A DNA stretch of 64,000 bases, taken from the NCBI GenBank assembly GCA_026400355.1, contig JAPLPE010000022.1:1-64000 (forward strand). The letters are read 5' to 3'. Both the position numbers and the translations under genes were made by a program. This document shows, piece by piece, positions 16,941-25,035 of this stretch. The DNA is from Rhodobacterales bacterium. GTDB lineage: Bacteria > Pseudomonadota > Alphaproteobacteria > Rhodobacterales > Rhodobacteraceae. The notes under the pieces are model-generated. The model searched no databases. It saw nothing but the letters and a program-made list of their open reading frames with translations, and was not told the origin of the DNA. Numbering within the stretch: the stretch's first letter is position 1; every line of letters begins with the position of its first letter.

Positions 16941-17336
16941 ATGGTCTTGCCGCGTGACTTCCGGCTAGCGTTCCTCGTCCCGCTCTGCGCCGCGCTGGCC
17001 GGGTGCGGTTCAGCGAGGGTCATCGAAACCCGGAACTTTTCGCCGGAGACAGAGAACTGCTCTGTCGAGCGGTATCGGCAATCGGTTGAAAACAATGAAA
17101 CCGGGGTATTCGCTTCAACTTCGATGCCAAACGCCTTCAGCCCCATAGCCGCCGAGATTGTCGCCCTGCCGCCGATTGCTGCAGGCCAATGCAAAATAGA
17201 GTACGCGATGAAGGAACCTTGGCCCGCATCTATCGTGTTCCTGGTGACCATTATTGAAGAACAGGGCCGGCTCTGCTTCGAACATTCAAGCGAGTTCAAG
17301 AAAGGCCCGAGTTCGATCTGCTTCGACAGGCCATGA
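16941..17336 (+). CDS. Small predicted lipoprotein of unknown function
   Basis: A 131-residue protein with a classic lipoprotein leader: basic start, hydrophobic core and lipobox Leu-Ala-Gly-Cys, with Cys near residue 22. GGAGG precedes the ATG at 16941 by four bases. The mature part has three further Cys residues and no domain I recognise. GC content falls visibly compared with flanking genes. It lies between the orphan RTX end and the calcium-binding protein gene, 15 bp ahead of the latter. An immunity-type or accessory surface role is possible but is inference from position only. Confidence 0.65.
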   Translation: MVLPRDFRLAFLVPLCAALAGCGSARVIETRNFSPETENCSVERYRQSVENNETGVFASTSMPNAFSPIAAEIVALPPIAAGQCKIEYAMKEPWPASIVFLVTIIEEQGRLCFEHSSEFKKGPSSICFDRP

Positions 17337-17351
17337 GAGGAAGGAAAAGAT

Positions 17352-17624
17352 ATGGCGGGTACAGATACATATCAGATTCAGATTGGTGAGCATTCAATTT
17401 TGGGCGCATTCGCTCACATGAGTATTCGGTTCATCAATACAGATACTGGCGAAAGGATCGTAGAGATCAATGGACTTGCGACGGATAGAAAACCACCAAT
17501 GAGCAGTATATTGGCAATCCGTTTCAGGATGATATCCTTGGACATGTTTGGGATGACGAATCCGAATCCTTCTGGAATTTTTCCAATACCGTCTCAACCG
17601 ACACTCTCTCAACCAAACCGATAA
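17352..17624 (+). pseudogene. N-terminal part of the Asp-rich calcium-binding protein, separated by a frameshift
   Basis: The frame from ATG 17352 reads as protein-like sequence (AFAHMSIRFINTDTGERI) until about 17487 and then becomes proline/serine-rich nonsense. The -1 frame from 17489 continues with sensible sequence (EQYIGNPFQDDI, then GPNSNSFAMDLLQALG) straight into the 17729 reading frame. Restoring one A in the A run at 17489-17492 joins both parts into a single protein of about 545 residues. The His in AFAH and the GPNSNSF motif recall papain-fold proteins of the DUF3750 sort, but with Ser where Cys would be expected. Natural mutation or assembly error cannot be separated here. Confidence 0.6.
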
Positions 17625-17728
17625 GTGAGCTTGAGGGCGACATCGCTCTTATTAACGAAGTCGTAAAGGCCGTTAATGACAAGGGAATCGCGTATTGGCC
17701 CCAAGGGCCGAACAGCAATTCTTTCGCC

Positions 17729-18988
17729 ATGGATCTGCTTCAGGCTCTGGGATATTCAGAGGAAGATGTTCTTGCGATTGTGAGCCGAGTGACACCGGGC
17801 GACCAGCACGATCTTCTGACAGACGAAGAGATCAAGGCGATCCGGGAAGAAATTCTTGGGGAGGGGACTTCGACCTTGGATGAAATGATTGCGCCCAGCA
17901 GCAGCAGCTCGACTGCGCCCAGCAGCAGCTCGACCGATAATGACGATGACGATGACGATGACGATGGCGATGGCGTTCCTGACTGGCGCGACGAGGATTA
18001 TTCCAACATCGGTCACTGGACTGGGGATCGCGATAACGACGGCATGTGGAACATGTTCGATGGTGACGACCACGTTGGCTTTATCGAGAACTGGGGAAAA
18101 GGTTCCCCCGTCATCATGGACCTTGACGGGGATGGTGTCGAGGTGAGCCTGCCCGTGATGACCTTCTTCGACATGGATGATGACGGTTATGTCGAACAGA
18201 CTGCCGCCTGGGCCGGACCCGACGACGGGTTCCTTGTGATCGATCTCAATGCCGACGGAACGCACGGCAAGGGCGACGGCAAGATCGACCAGACCAGCGA
18301 ACTGGTCCTGTCCGAATGGGGGAATGCGGGGGATACCGACCTTCAGGCGCTTGCGCGGGCCTTTGACAATAACAAGGACGGTGTCCTGAATGACAAGGAT
18401 ACCGTCTGGAATGAGCTGAAGATCTGGCAGGACCTCGACCAGGACGGCGTGACTGACAAGAACGAGCTGAAGACGCTCTCGCAGCTTGGGATCACCAAGA
18501 TCAACCTCACCTATGACGACGGGTCCGCCTACAGCAAGACCTCGGACGATATCGACGTGGGCGTGGCCGTGCTGCACGGGATGGCGTCCTATACGAAGGA
18601 CGGCAAGGTCGTGACGGGCGGTGTCGGCGACATGACGCTTGTCCATGCCGACCTGGGGTGGCGGCGTGTCGAGACGGATTACGGCTATGCGATCGAGTTC
18701 GAGACGGGCGAGGAACTCCGCTATGGCGTGGTCAAGGAAGGGGTAGGATCGGCCAACATCAACCTCGACACGCTGGTGCTGGACGGTGCGACGGGCGATT
18801 CCCGCGTCAACATCCTGAGCGCGACCGGGCATTCGCGTTCGGTCCAGATTTCGGGCGGGGACGGAAACGACGTGCTCCGCCGGCGGCGCGGGATGATCCC
18901 GGGCTGGCCGGGACGCCCGCGGGCGGGTGGCGGGCTCCACGTGCAGTGCGGGTCGGAACGTCCTCTCCTGGTTGCAGCGAAGCGTTGA
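17729..18988 (+). CDS. Asp-rich EF-hand/RTX-like calcium-binding protein (C-terminal part of frameshifted gene)
   Basis: The 419-residue frame has a helical start (continuous with the frame opening at 17489), a Ser-rich linker, a run of Asp encoded by GAC/GAT repeats, and then the LDLDGDGVE module often seen in large RTX or polymorphic secreted proteins. Several DxDxDG loops follow (DMDDDGYVE, DNNKDGVLN, DLDQDGVTD), all expected to bind calcium. Near the end a single RTX motif GGDGNDVL appears and then the sequence turns into Arg/Pro/Gly-rich text, as if later RTX repeats were lost by frameshift or erosion. Secretion by a type I system is likely for the family, but the normal C-terminal signal is not visible. 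Confidence 0.7.
   Translation: MDLLQALGYSEEDVLAIVSRVTPGDQHDLLTDEEIKAIREEILGEGTSTLDEMIAPSSSSSTAPSSSSTDNDDDDDDDDGDGVPDWRDEDYSNIGHWTGDRDNDGMWNMFDGDDHVGFIENWGKGSPVIMDLDGDGVEVSLPVMTFFDMDDDGYVEQTAAWAGPDDGFLVIDLNADGTHGKGDGKIDQTSELVLSEWGNAGDTDLQALARAFDNNKDGVLNDKDTVWNELKIWQDLDQDGVTDKNELKTLSQLGITKINLTYDDGSAYSKTSDDIDVGVAVLHGMASYTKDGKVVTGGVGDMTLVHADLGWRRVETDYGYAIEFETGEELRYGVVKEGVGSANINLDTLVLDGATGDSRVNILSATGHSRSVQISGGDGNDVLRRRRGMIPGWPGRPRAGGGLHVQCGSERPLLVAAKR
17941..17975 (+). repeat. GATGAC-type microsatellite coding for poly-Asp
   Basis: Tandem TGACGA units encode eight consecutive Asp residues in the calcium-binding protein. Short repeats like this can gain or lose units by slippage; a whole hexamer changes the linker length without breaking the frame. 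Confidence 0.7.
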
Positions 18989-19053
18989 CAGGGGAGGTGA
19001 GGGATGAGACCGTGAAGGAAAGGTTACCCGAGTTCGGGAAAACCTGACTTGGG
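18627..19053 (+). repeat. Second copy of the RTX gene-end duplication
   Basis: This copy is the in-frame 3' end of the calcium-binding protein gene plus about 65 bp of downstream sequence. It matches 16329-16753 with few differences inside the coding part and more beyond the stop. Both copies are followed by an unrelated small exported or membrane protein gene (16941 and 19287). Confidence 0.85.
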
Positions 19054-19286
19054 ACATGCGATCCGGCTGGCGTAGGGTGACCGGATGGGGTGTGACCGGG
19101 CCTGACGGGTACGGCGCGGGTGCTGCGGGGGATGAGCGAGTTCTCAGCGGAAACAGAGGAGTGGTCGGAAACGACCGGAGCAGTCCGGACACCACTCTGC
19201 GGTGGCGGCGTTATACTGGCCGGATATGTTCCTTGCTTTCGCCAATCACGATCATGTCGACGGGACCGGATGAGCATGGTGAGACG

Positions 19287-19691
19287 ATGAGGGTTCTCCG
19301 CATCCTGAAGAAGGCGTTGATTTATGCAAGCCTTGTGAGTGTTGCGCTGATTGTCGCCCTTTTTCTGGTGTTCATTGCAGCAGGCCTTCTTCTGCCGAGC
19401 AAGCCAGTACAGTCGGAGGAAGCAAGTACATATGAAGGCTTGATCCGAACACTGAAGAATGACGGCGTATTGGATCAGGTCGTCAGGATCGATTGTGAGC
19501 GGCTTGGTCCTGAAAGTGAAACTGACGATATAGATTTTTACATTCGGTGCGAGGCAACGCTGAAAAATAATGCCGGGACTTATGTTAGATATACGTCGTG
19601 GGCCGGAGGTTTTGTTTCTCAGGATACCACTACTCCCGAAGAGTTCAGGGAAGCAGAACGGCTCAGATCAGAGCGGCTCAGGTCAGACTGA
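19287..19691 (+). CDS. Small single-pass membrane protein of unknown function
   Basis: About 134 residues. One long hydrophobic helix covers residues ~11-36 behind a basic N-terminus (RILKK), followed by a soluble, acidic-to-neutral domain with two Cys residues and an Arg/Glu-rich tail. This is an uncleaved signal-anchor topology with the C-terminus in the periplasm. A GGTGAG site lies upstream of ATG 19287. No family recognised. Lower GC than its surroundings. It follows the second copy of the duplicated RTX end, as the lipoprotein gene follows the first. Confidence 0.55.
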   Translation: MRVLRILKKALIYASLVSVALIVALFLVFIAAGLLLPSKPVQSEEASTYEGLIRTLKNDGVLDQVVRIDCERLGPESETDDIDFYIRCEATLKNNAGTYVRYTSWAGGFVSQDTTTPEEFREAERLRSERLRSD

Positions 19692-19706
19692 AGCGGAGGG
19701 ACGAGA

Positions 19707-19853
19707 ATGGGAAATACCGGAACACCAGATAACCCCCTGAGCGGATTTAGTGGCAGTGAGGCCTCGGCGCATTGGACGAACGGTGGCGGGCAAGATGTTT
19801 ATGTCAGCATGAGTTGTCACCTGACCGAAGGCGCCGGTAGCACGCTTTTCTGA
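19707..19853 (+). CDS. Short Gly/Ser-rich ORF, possibly the cut-off start of another secreted protein
   Basis: A 48-residue frame with GGAGGG seven bases before its ATG, 15 bp after the membrane-protein stop. The peptide (MGNTGTPDNPLSGFSG start, SMSCHLTEG near the end) has no signal peptide and looks like the start of a larger RTX- or adhesin-type protein that now ends early. It could also be a genuine small protein. Confidence 0.4.
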   Translation: MGNTGTPDNPLSGFSGSEASAHWTNGGGQDVYVSMSCHLTEGAGSTLF

Positions 19854-19880
19854 ATTGGGACGCTTGCCGTGGCACAGCAA

Positions 19881-19913
19881 AACGGCGGGCCGTCCTTCAA
19901 ATGGCCCGCCGTT
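19881..19913 (-). terminator. Rho-independent-type terminator of the DUF1254 gene
   Basis: Perfect 11-bp arms AACGGCGGGCC and GGCCCGCCGTT around an 11-base loop, starting 18 bp beyond the stop of the minus-strand gene. The T run on that strand is short (TTTT). On the plus strand it could also end transcripts from the accessory patch. Confidence 0.65.
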
Positions 19914-19931
19914 GAGTTTCAGCGGCGATCG

Positions 19932-21452
19932 TTACTCAACGAGCGTAATTTCACCCGGTTTCCACGAGCCGTCGAACCAGGGTTCGAGCGGGCCGTAGAG
20001 CCGGAGGAGCGTGAACCAGCCCTTGCCGGGAATGGTCTGGACCCAGTTGCTTTCCTTGCCCTCGGGCGCAGACGGGCCGAAGTAGAGGTCGACCGAACCG
20101 TCCGCATTGACCTGCAGATCGGTGTTCTGGCTCGACAGGCTGGGATGGGCCTGATCGGTCTGGAGCATGGACCGGGTCTGGGTGTCATAGACGATGACCG
20201 ACCAGAAATCCTTGACAGGGACATTGGCCGGCAGGGTCAGGCGGTAGTTCTTGCCACCGTCGAACGGGTTGCCAGCAGCATCGAGCGAGGTCCAGGGATA
20301 TTGGGAGCCCTGACCCACCATCTTTTCTTCCATGGCAGGCGTCACGCCGGTCGCGAACATGTAGTAGAAGACCGCCCCGTCGAGATTGGCCACACCCGGC
20401 TGCGACAGGAACTGGTAGCCGCCGAAGAACGGCAGGCGCCAGTGGCTGTCACTGTCGGGATAGAAGAAGGCGTCGCGGCCGCGGATGTTAAGCGCGAGCG
20501 ACCGCGCCGTCACCGCACCGATATTGGCGGCATCGGTCAGGATTTCCTTCATCCGGTCATCGGGGGCAAATGGCTTGCCCTTTTCGATGCCGATCGAGGC
20601 GAAGAGGCCCAGTGTTGTCGGGTCAGAGCCCTGTGGCGGTTCTTCCTGAATGACCTTGTTGAGGAGTTCCCAGAAGGAGTAATCCGTCGGCATCACGAAG
20701 TTCGCCGGAACGCCCGAGGCGTTGACCAAGGTGGCCGGGGTCGGATTGGCCGCTCCGGAGAGCGGATAGATCTTGAGATTGTCACGCACGCCCTGCACGC
20801 CGGGCCCGGTTTCCCCGTTCACGAGGAAAGACCGGAAGAAAATCCAGTTGCCATAGGTATTGGGCCGCACGACGTTGTAGCCGTCCGGCACTTCGCCGGC
20901 ATAGCCCGGCGGGAGGATCAGGTACTTGCCGCCTTCGCCCTTGTCCGGGCCGGTGACGCCGACATCGCCCACCCATTTGTACCAGAAGTCGTTGATCGAC
21001 CCGAGCACCTTTGGCGGGATTTCGACGACGATCGGCTCTTCCTTGGTGTCGACCCAGATGAAGCTGTAGATCGTATTGTCATTGGCCGTCAGTTCGACAG
21101 TGCGCGAGTCGACCAGATCCTCCCAGATGACGTCGGTCTGGTTGACCGGGCCGAAGGACATGAGTGTGTCGCGCATGCCGGCCTGGTTCACGATGGGAAT
21201 GGCCAGCAGATAGGCCTGCAGCGCGCGCGACCGGTCAAGGTTGTCCCATATCGTATCCATCGTTTCAGGCGTGGGAAACCCGTCGTTCAGCCGCAACGTC
21301 CCGATCGAGGTTTCCAGTGTGTCAGGCGTTGCAACGCCCGGGGCGATCGGGGTGGTATATTTGTAGTCTTCGGCCAAAGCCGGAAGGGCCAGTGCGGCCG
21401 AAGCCGCAAGGCCGAGCAGCCATCGTTTGGCAAATGTCAGGTGCATCTTCAC
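19932..21452 (-). CDS. DUF1254/DUF1214 domain exported protein
   Basis: A 506-residue protein with a cleavable signal peptide (RWLLGLAASAALALPALA, cut near residue 27). The N-terminal half matches DUF1254 (PETMDTIWDNLDRSRALQAYL) and the C-terminal half DUF1214, with the closing FWSVIVYDTQTRSML and NWVQTIPGKGWF segments. Function is not established; these proteins are abundant in soil and aquatic bacteria and often lie near regulators. The frame begins with GTG 21452, which has AGAGGA eight bases upstream; ATG 21446 is an alternative. It diverges from an AraC-type regulator only about 40 bp away, so that protein likely controls it. Confidence 0.85.
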   Translation of the reverse strand: MKMHLTFAKRWLLGLAASAALALPALAEDYKYTTPIAPGVATPDTLETSIGTLRLNDGFPTPETMDTIWDNLDRSRALQAYLLAIPIVNQAGMRDTLMSFGPVNQTDVIWEDLVDSRTVELTANDNTIYSFIWVDTKEEPIVVEIPPKVLGSINDFWYKWVGDVGVTGPDKGEGGKYLILPPGYAGEVPDGYNVVRPNTYGNWIFFRSFLVNGETGPGVQGVRDNLKIYPLSGAANPTPATLVNASGVPANFVMPTDYSFWELLNKVIQEEPPQGSDPTTLGLFASIGIEKGKPFAPDDRMKEILTDAANIGAVTARSLALNIRGRDAFFYPDSDSHWRLPFFGGYQFLSQPGVANLDGAVFYYMFATGVTPAMEEKMVGQGSQYPWTSLDAAGNPFDGGKNYRLTLPANVPVKDFWSVIVYDTQTRSMLQTDQAHPSLSSQNTDLQVNADGSVDLYFGPSAPEGKESNWVQTIPGKGWFTLLRLYGPLEPWFDGSWKPGEITLVE

Positions 21453-21494
21453 ACTCTCGTTCCTCTTCTAGACTCGGTTTGGTGACCACAATAG

Positions 21495-22559
21495 GTGATG
21501 ATTCAGGACTTTGGTTGCGATTTGAGGACTAGCCCCGTGTCATGGAACAAACAGATCGCCGTTCAGCGTGCCGCTTCTCTCTTGCCGCTGGCTGCCCTGC
21601 TGTCCGAGTTCGGCGTGTCGCTGAAGGACGTGCTTGCAGGGACAGGTGTCGCTGCGGACCAACTCAGGCCAGATACATTCCTGCCCTTCGTCGATTTCAT
21701 CGCAATCCTCGAGAACGCCTGCCGCCTGACGGGCCGTGATGACATCGGCATCCTGTTGGGCCAGAGGCAGACGCTCAAGGCTCTTGGTCCGCTTGGAATC
21801 GTGATGCAGCACGCAACGACCCTGGGCGAAGCGCTTTCGGCCTTCACGGCCTTTCAGATCAACAATTCCACCGGAGGTGCTGTCTACTTCATGCGGGCCC
21901 AGGATGACATCATCCTTGGATATGGCATCTATGATTCCTCGGTCTGCGTCTCGCATCAGCTTTATGACCTTGTGCTTTCAGTTGGCTGCAACCTGATTGC
22001 CGAACTGACCTGCGGCGCCTTGGAACCAGAGGAAATTCTGGTCTCGCGGGTGGCCCCGACTGACCTGACACCCTACCAGCGCCTTGGTCGTTGCCCGGTC
22101 CGCTTTGGCCAGATCCAGACGGGGCTGCTGCTTCGGGTGTCGACACTCGGGTTCCGGCTCCCCGGGGCGGATGCCGACCGTCACGAAAGGGCTCTGGCCA
22201 GTCTTCTCTCGGCAGCAAGAGGATCGCCGCAGGACCTTTCAGGTCATGTTCGCCACCTCCTGCGCCCCCTGCTTCTCTCGGGGCAAGGACGAATGGTGGA
22301 TGTCGCCCGCCGCCTTGGGCTTCACCCCCGCGTCCTGCGGCGGCGCCTGCAGGTCGAAGGCACGACGTTCGAGGCACTCAAGGACGAGGTCCGCTTTGTC
22401 GTGGCCCGCGAACTTCTGATGCTTGAGACGCTGAGCATCAGCGACATCGCCGCGACGCTGGACTACGCCTCGGCAAGCTCTTTCGTGCACGCCTTCAAGC
22501 GATTGAGCGGAAGCCCCCCCGGCCAATGGCGCAAATTCGACCGGATCGCTGCGGGCTGA
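21495..22559 (+). CDS. AraC family transcriptional regulator (arabinose-binding-like N-terminus, OruR/ArgR-like type)
   Basis: About 354 residues. The N-terminal ~200 residues resemble the ligand-binding domain found in OruR-like AraC proteins (a LGPLGIVMQHATTLGEAL segment is typical). The C-terminal ~100 residues hold two helix-turn-helix units: MVDVARRLGLHPRVLRRRLQ and SISDIAATLDYASASSFVHAFKR, followed by the SGSPPGQWR end motif. GTG 21495, ATG 21498 and GTG 21537 are all possible starts. It is divergent from the DUF1254 gene, its likely target. Confidence 0.9.
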   Translation: MMIQDFGCDLRTSPVSWNKQIAVQRAASLLPLAALLSEFGVSLKDVLAGTGVAADQLRPDTFLPFVDFIAILENACRLTGRDDIGILLGQRQTLKALGPLGIVMQHATTLGEALSAFTAFQINNSTGGAVYFMRAQDDIILGYGIYDSSVCVSHQLYDLVLSVGCNLIAELTCGALEPEEILVSRVAPTDLTPYQRLGRCPVRFGQIQTGLLLRVSTLGFRLPGADADRHERALASLLSAARGSPQDLSGHVRHLLRPLLLSGQGRMVDVARRLGLHPRVLRRRLQVEGTTFEALKDEVRFVVARELLMLETLSISDIAATLDYASASSFVHAFKRLSGSPPGQWRKFDRIAAG

Positions 22560-22615
22560 CCGGACCGGGAATTGGCTGATTGGCACCGTTGTCCCCGGGA
22601 TCGAGCCGAGCCAGG

Positions 22616-23806
22616 TCAGCGGCGCATCGCTGACCGCGCCAACCCATAGGCGGCAAGGGTCATCGCCACACCAAAGACCGCATAGGTCGCAAAACCCACG
22701 CGAATGCCCCAGGTATCAGCAAGGGCAGACATCAGAAACGGAAAGACGAAAGCGCCGATCCCGCCGCCGGTCGCCGCAAAGCCGATGGCCTGACTCTGCG
22801 CATGCGGGAAACAGTTGCCCAGCAAGGTGATGACCACCGGATAGAAGATCGATGATCCCAGACCAGCAAGGAGCACCATCACCATGGCGATGGACTGGGT
22901 GAAGACGCCCGGTGAGGCAAAACCAAGAATGCTGAGCATGGCAATCGTAATTGTTGCCAGTAACGAAAAGCCCACCAGCAACCGGTCCTGCCGCGCCCCA
23001 TGATAGAGTAGCGGAACACCGAAACGCCCGGCAAGCAGGCCGACCCAGAACAACGAAACCAGAAGCGCACTTTGCGCCACAGGGAAATCGAATACGGCCA
23101 CAAAATATTCGGCCAGCCAGTTCGACACGCCGATTTCAACCCCGACATAGAAGAACAGGGCAAGGAACGACAGAAAGTAGGCCGGATTGGTGCTCAACCG
23201 CTGTGGTGTCCGTCCCTCCTTCGGCTCGGGTGCGTCGGGTGGCAGGCGCATCGGCAATAAGAGAAACAGGACAAACAGCGCCAGAAAGACTGCCGCCATG
23301 AGGTGATAGACCGCGACCCAGTCAAGCCCTGCGCGCAAAAGGGCGGCAAGGGTCAGCGGGCCGACGATGGCACCGATCGCAAAGGCCCCGTGCATCAGGT
23401 TCATCGGTCGACCGGATTTCGCGGTATCAAGGCGCAGCGTCGTCCAGTTGACCGTTATTTCGACAAAGCCCTGTCCGATCCCGATCATAGCGCCAAGAAG
23501 AATGTTGGTCAGCGGGTCCGAGGTCGAGCCGAAAAACATCAACCCGACGGCTGCGGTCGAAAGGCCGCACAGCATCGTGCGCCTGGGGCCCAGATGCCGG
23601 ATCGCATAGCCACCCACGAAGGTAAAGCTGAAATAAGCGATTGCATTGGCGGCAAGAACAAGCCCCGCAGTGAAATAACTCCACCCGAAACTTGCAAGGA
23701 TCTTGGGCAGGGCCGCCCCGATGATCGTCATCGACATGCCGAAGATGGTGAAAACACCGAACAGCGCCAGAAACAGTACACGATAACGGGGGTCGACGAT
23801 CGGCAT
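22616..23806 (-). CDS. Major facilitator superfamily transporter
   Basis: A 396-residue inner-membrane protein with about 12 hydrophobic helices and the MFS motif A-like loop RHLGPRRTM after helix 2. The two halves are joined by a charged loop containing DAPEPKEGRTPQR near residue 200. It resembles the sugar/fucose-type MFS group, but the substrate cannot be inferred. It converges with the AraC gene and diverges from the aldo/keto reductase gene with about 195 bp between starts. Confidence 0.88.
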   Translation of the reverse strand: MPIVDPRYRVLFLALFGVFTIFGMSMTIIGAALPKILASFGWSYFTAGLVLAANAIAYFSFTFVGGYAIRHLGPRRTMLCGLSTAAVGLMFFGSTSDPLTNILLGAMIGIGQGFVEITVNWTTLRLDTAKSGRPMNLMHGAFAIGAIVGPLTLAALLRAGLDWVAVYHLMAAVFLALFVLFLLLPMRLPPDAPEPKEGRTPQRLSTNPAYFLSFLALFFYVGVEIGVSNWLAEYFVAVFDFPVAQSALLVSLFWVGLLAGRFGVPLLYHGARQDRLLVGFSLLATITIAMLSILGFASPGVFTQSIAMVMVLLAGLGSSIFYPVVITLLGNCFPHAQSQAIGFAATGGGIGAFVFPFLMSALADTWGIRVGFATYAVFGVAMTLAAYGLARSAMRR

Positions 23807-24001
23807 GAGGGAACCCGATTTTCAGGACGAGCAACAAGGCTTTGGAGGTTCTAGACCAAGACCGGGCGAAGCGGAACCCGAAAGCCCTGAGCGAGGACAC
23901 GCGGGCGTTCCGCACGATTTGGCATGACGCCCCCGCATGAACCCCTATGATCTTGGATGCGAGCCCGAAACACCGGCCCCTGCAGCAAGGAGTCCCAACA
24001 G

Positions 24002-24973
24002 ATGAAACGCAAGCAACTTGGCCATTCGGGCGTGTGGGTGTCGGAACTCTGTCTGGGCTGCATGACCTTTGGGGAACCGCTTCGGGGCGGTCACCCTTGG
24101 ACCCTGCCCGAAGCCCTCTCCCGCCCGCTGATCCGGCTGGCCTACGAGGCGGGGATCGACTTCTTCGATACGGCCAACGTCTATTCCGACGGGTCGTCCG
24201 AGGAGATTCTGGGCAACTACCTCTGGGACCTCGCCCCCCGTCAAGAGATCGTTCTGGCGACCAAGGTCCACGGCGACGCCCGTCCGGAACGGCAAGGCCT
24301 TTCCCGTCGTCTGATCATGCAGCAGATTGATGCCTCTCTGAAACGCCTCCGGACGGATCACGTCGACCTTTACCAGATCCACCGCTGGGACCCGAAAACC
24401 CCAATCGAAGAAACGATGGAGGCTCTCCACGATGTCGTGAAGGCGGGCAAGGCGCACTACATCGGGGCGTCGTCCATGTACGCATGGCAGTTCGCCAAAG
24501 CACAGGAGGTGGCGCGGGCCAATGGCTGGACGCGGTTCGTTTCGATGCAGAACCAGATCAACCTGATCTACAGAGAGGAAGAGCGAGAGATGATCCCGCT
24601 CTGCCTTGATCAGGGTGTCGGACTGATCCCTTGGTCGCCTATCGCCCGGGGCCGCCTTGCACGGCCCTTCGGATCAGTCACCGTGCGGGGCGACCTTGAT
24701 CAGTTTCAGAAGCTTCTCTATTCCCGGTCTGAACCAGCCGACGCCGCCGTCATCAACGCGGTCGAAATGGTCGCGCGCGATATCGGCCATCCAATGTCGC
24801 AGGTGGCGCTGGCCTGGGTCCGGCAAAAACCTGGCGTGACAGCGCCAATCATCGGCGCCTCCAATGCCGAACAGTTTGCACAGACCGTCGCGGGCCTTGA
24901 TCTTTTGCTGTCGCCGGATCAGATCGCCACGATCGAAGCCCCGTATATCCCGCACGCGACCGCAGGATTCTGA
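24002..24973 (+). CDS. Aldo/keto reductase
   Basis: A 323-residue NADPH-dependent oxidoreductase with a TIM barrel. The catalytic tetrad is visible: Asp and Tyr in FFDTANVYSDG, Lys in LATKVHG and His in YQIHRWD. The C-terminal NADPH site reads IIGASNAEQ. ATG 24002 has AAGGAG nine bases upstream and starts with the usual Met-Lys-Arg-Lys-Gln-Leu-Gly; the earlier ATG at 23957 is not supported. It reduces aldehydes or ketones in the cytoplasm. The old-yellow-enzyme gene follows 62 bp later and may be co-transcribed. Confidence 0.92.
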   Translation: MKRKQLGHSGVWVSELCLGCMTFGEPLRGGHPWTLPEALSRPLIRLAYEAGIDFFDTANVYSDGSSEEILGNYLWDLAPRQEIVLATKVHGDARPERQGLSRRLIMQQIDASLKRLRTDHVDLYQIHRWDPKTPIEETMEALHDVVKAGKAHYIGASSMYAWQFAKAQEVARANGWTRFVSMQNQINLIYREEEREMIPLCLDQGVGLIPWSPIARGRLARPFGSVTVRGDLDQFQKLLYSRSEPADAAVINAVEMVARDIGHPMSQVALAWVRQKPGVTAPIIGASNAEQFAQTVAGLDLLLSPDQIATIEAPYIPHATAGF

Positions 24974-25035
24974 CGCACCCTGTTTCGATCCGTCGTGACA
25001 TGGCGGCCCGTCCCCTGCCATTCTGAAGGTTTTCC

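Noticed and set aside
17480-17500. Programmed -1 frameshift in the calcium-binding protein gene
   Set aside because: The site lacks a canonical slippery heptamer and no strong downstream structure is apparent; a one-base loss in the A run is simpler.
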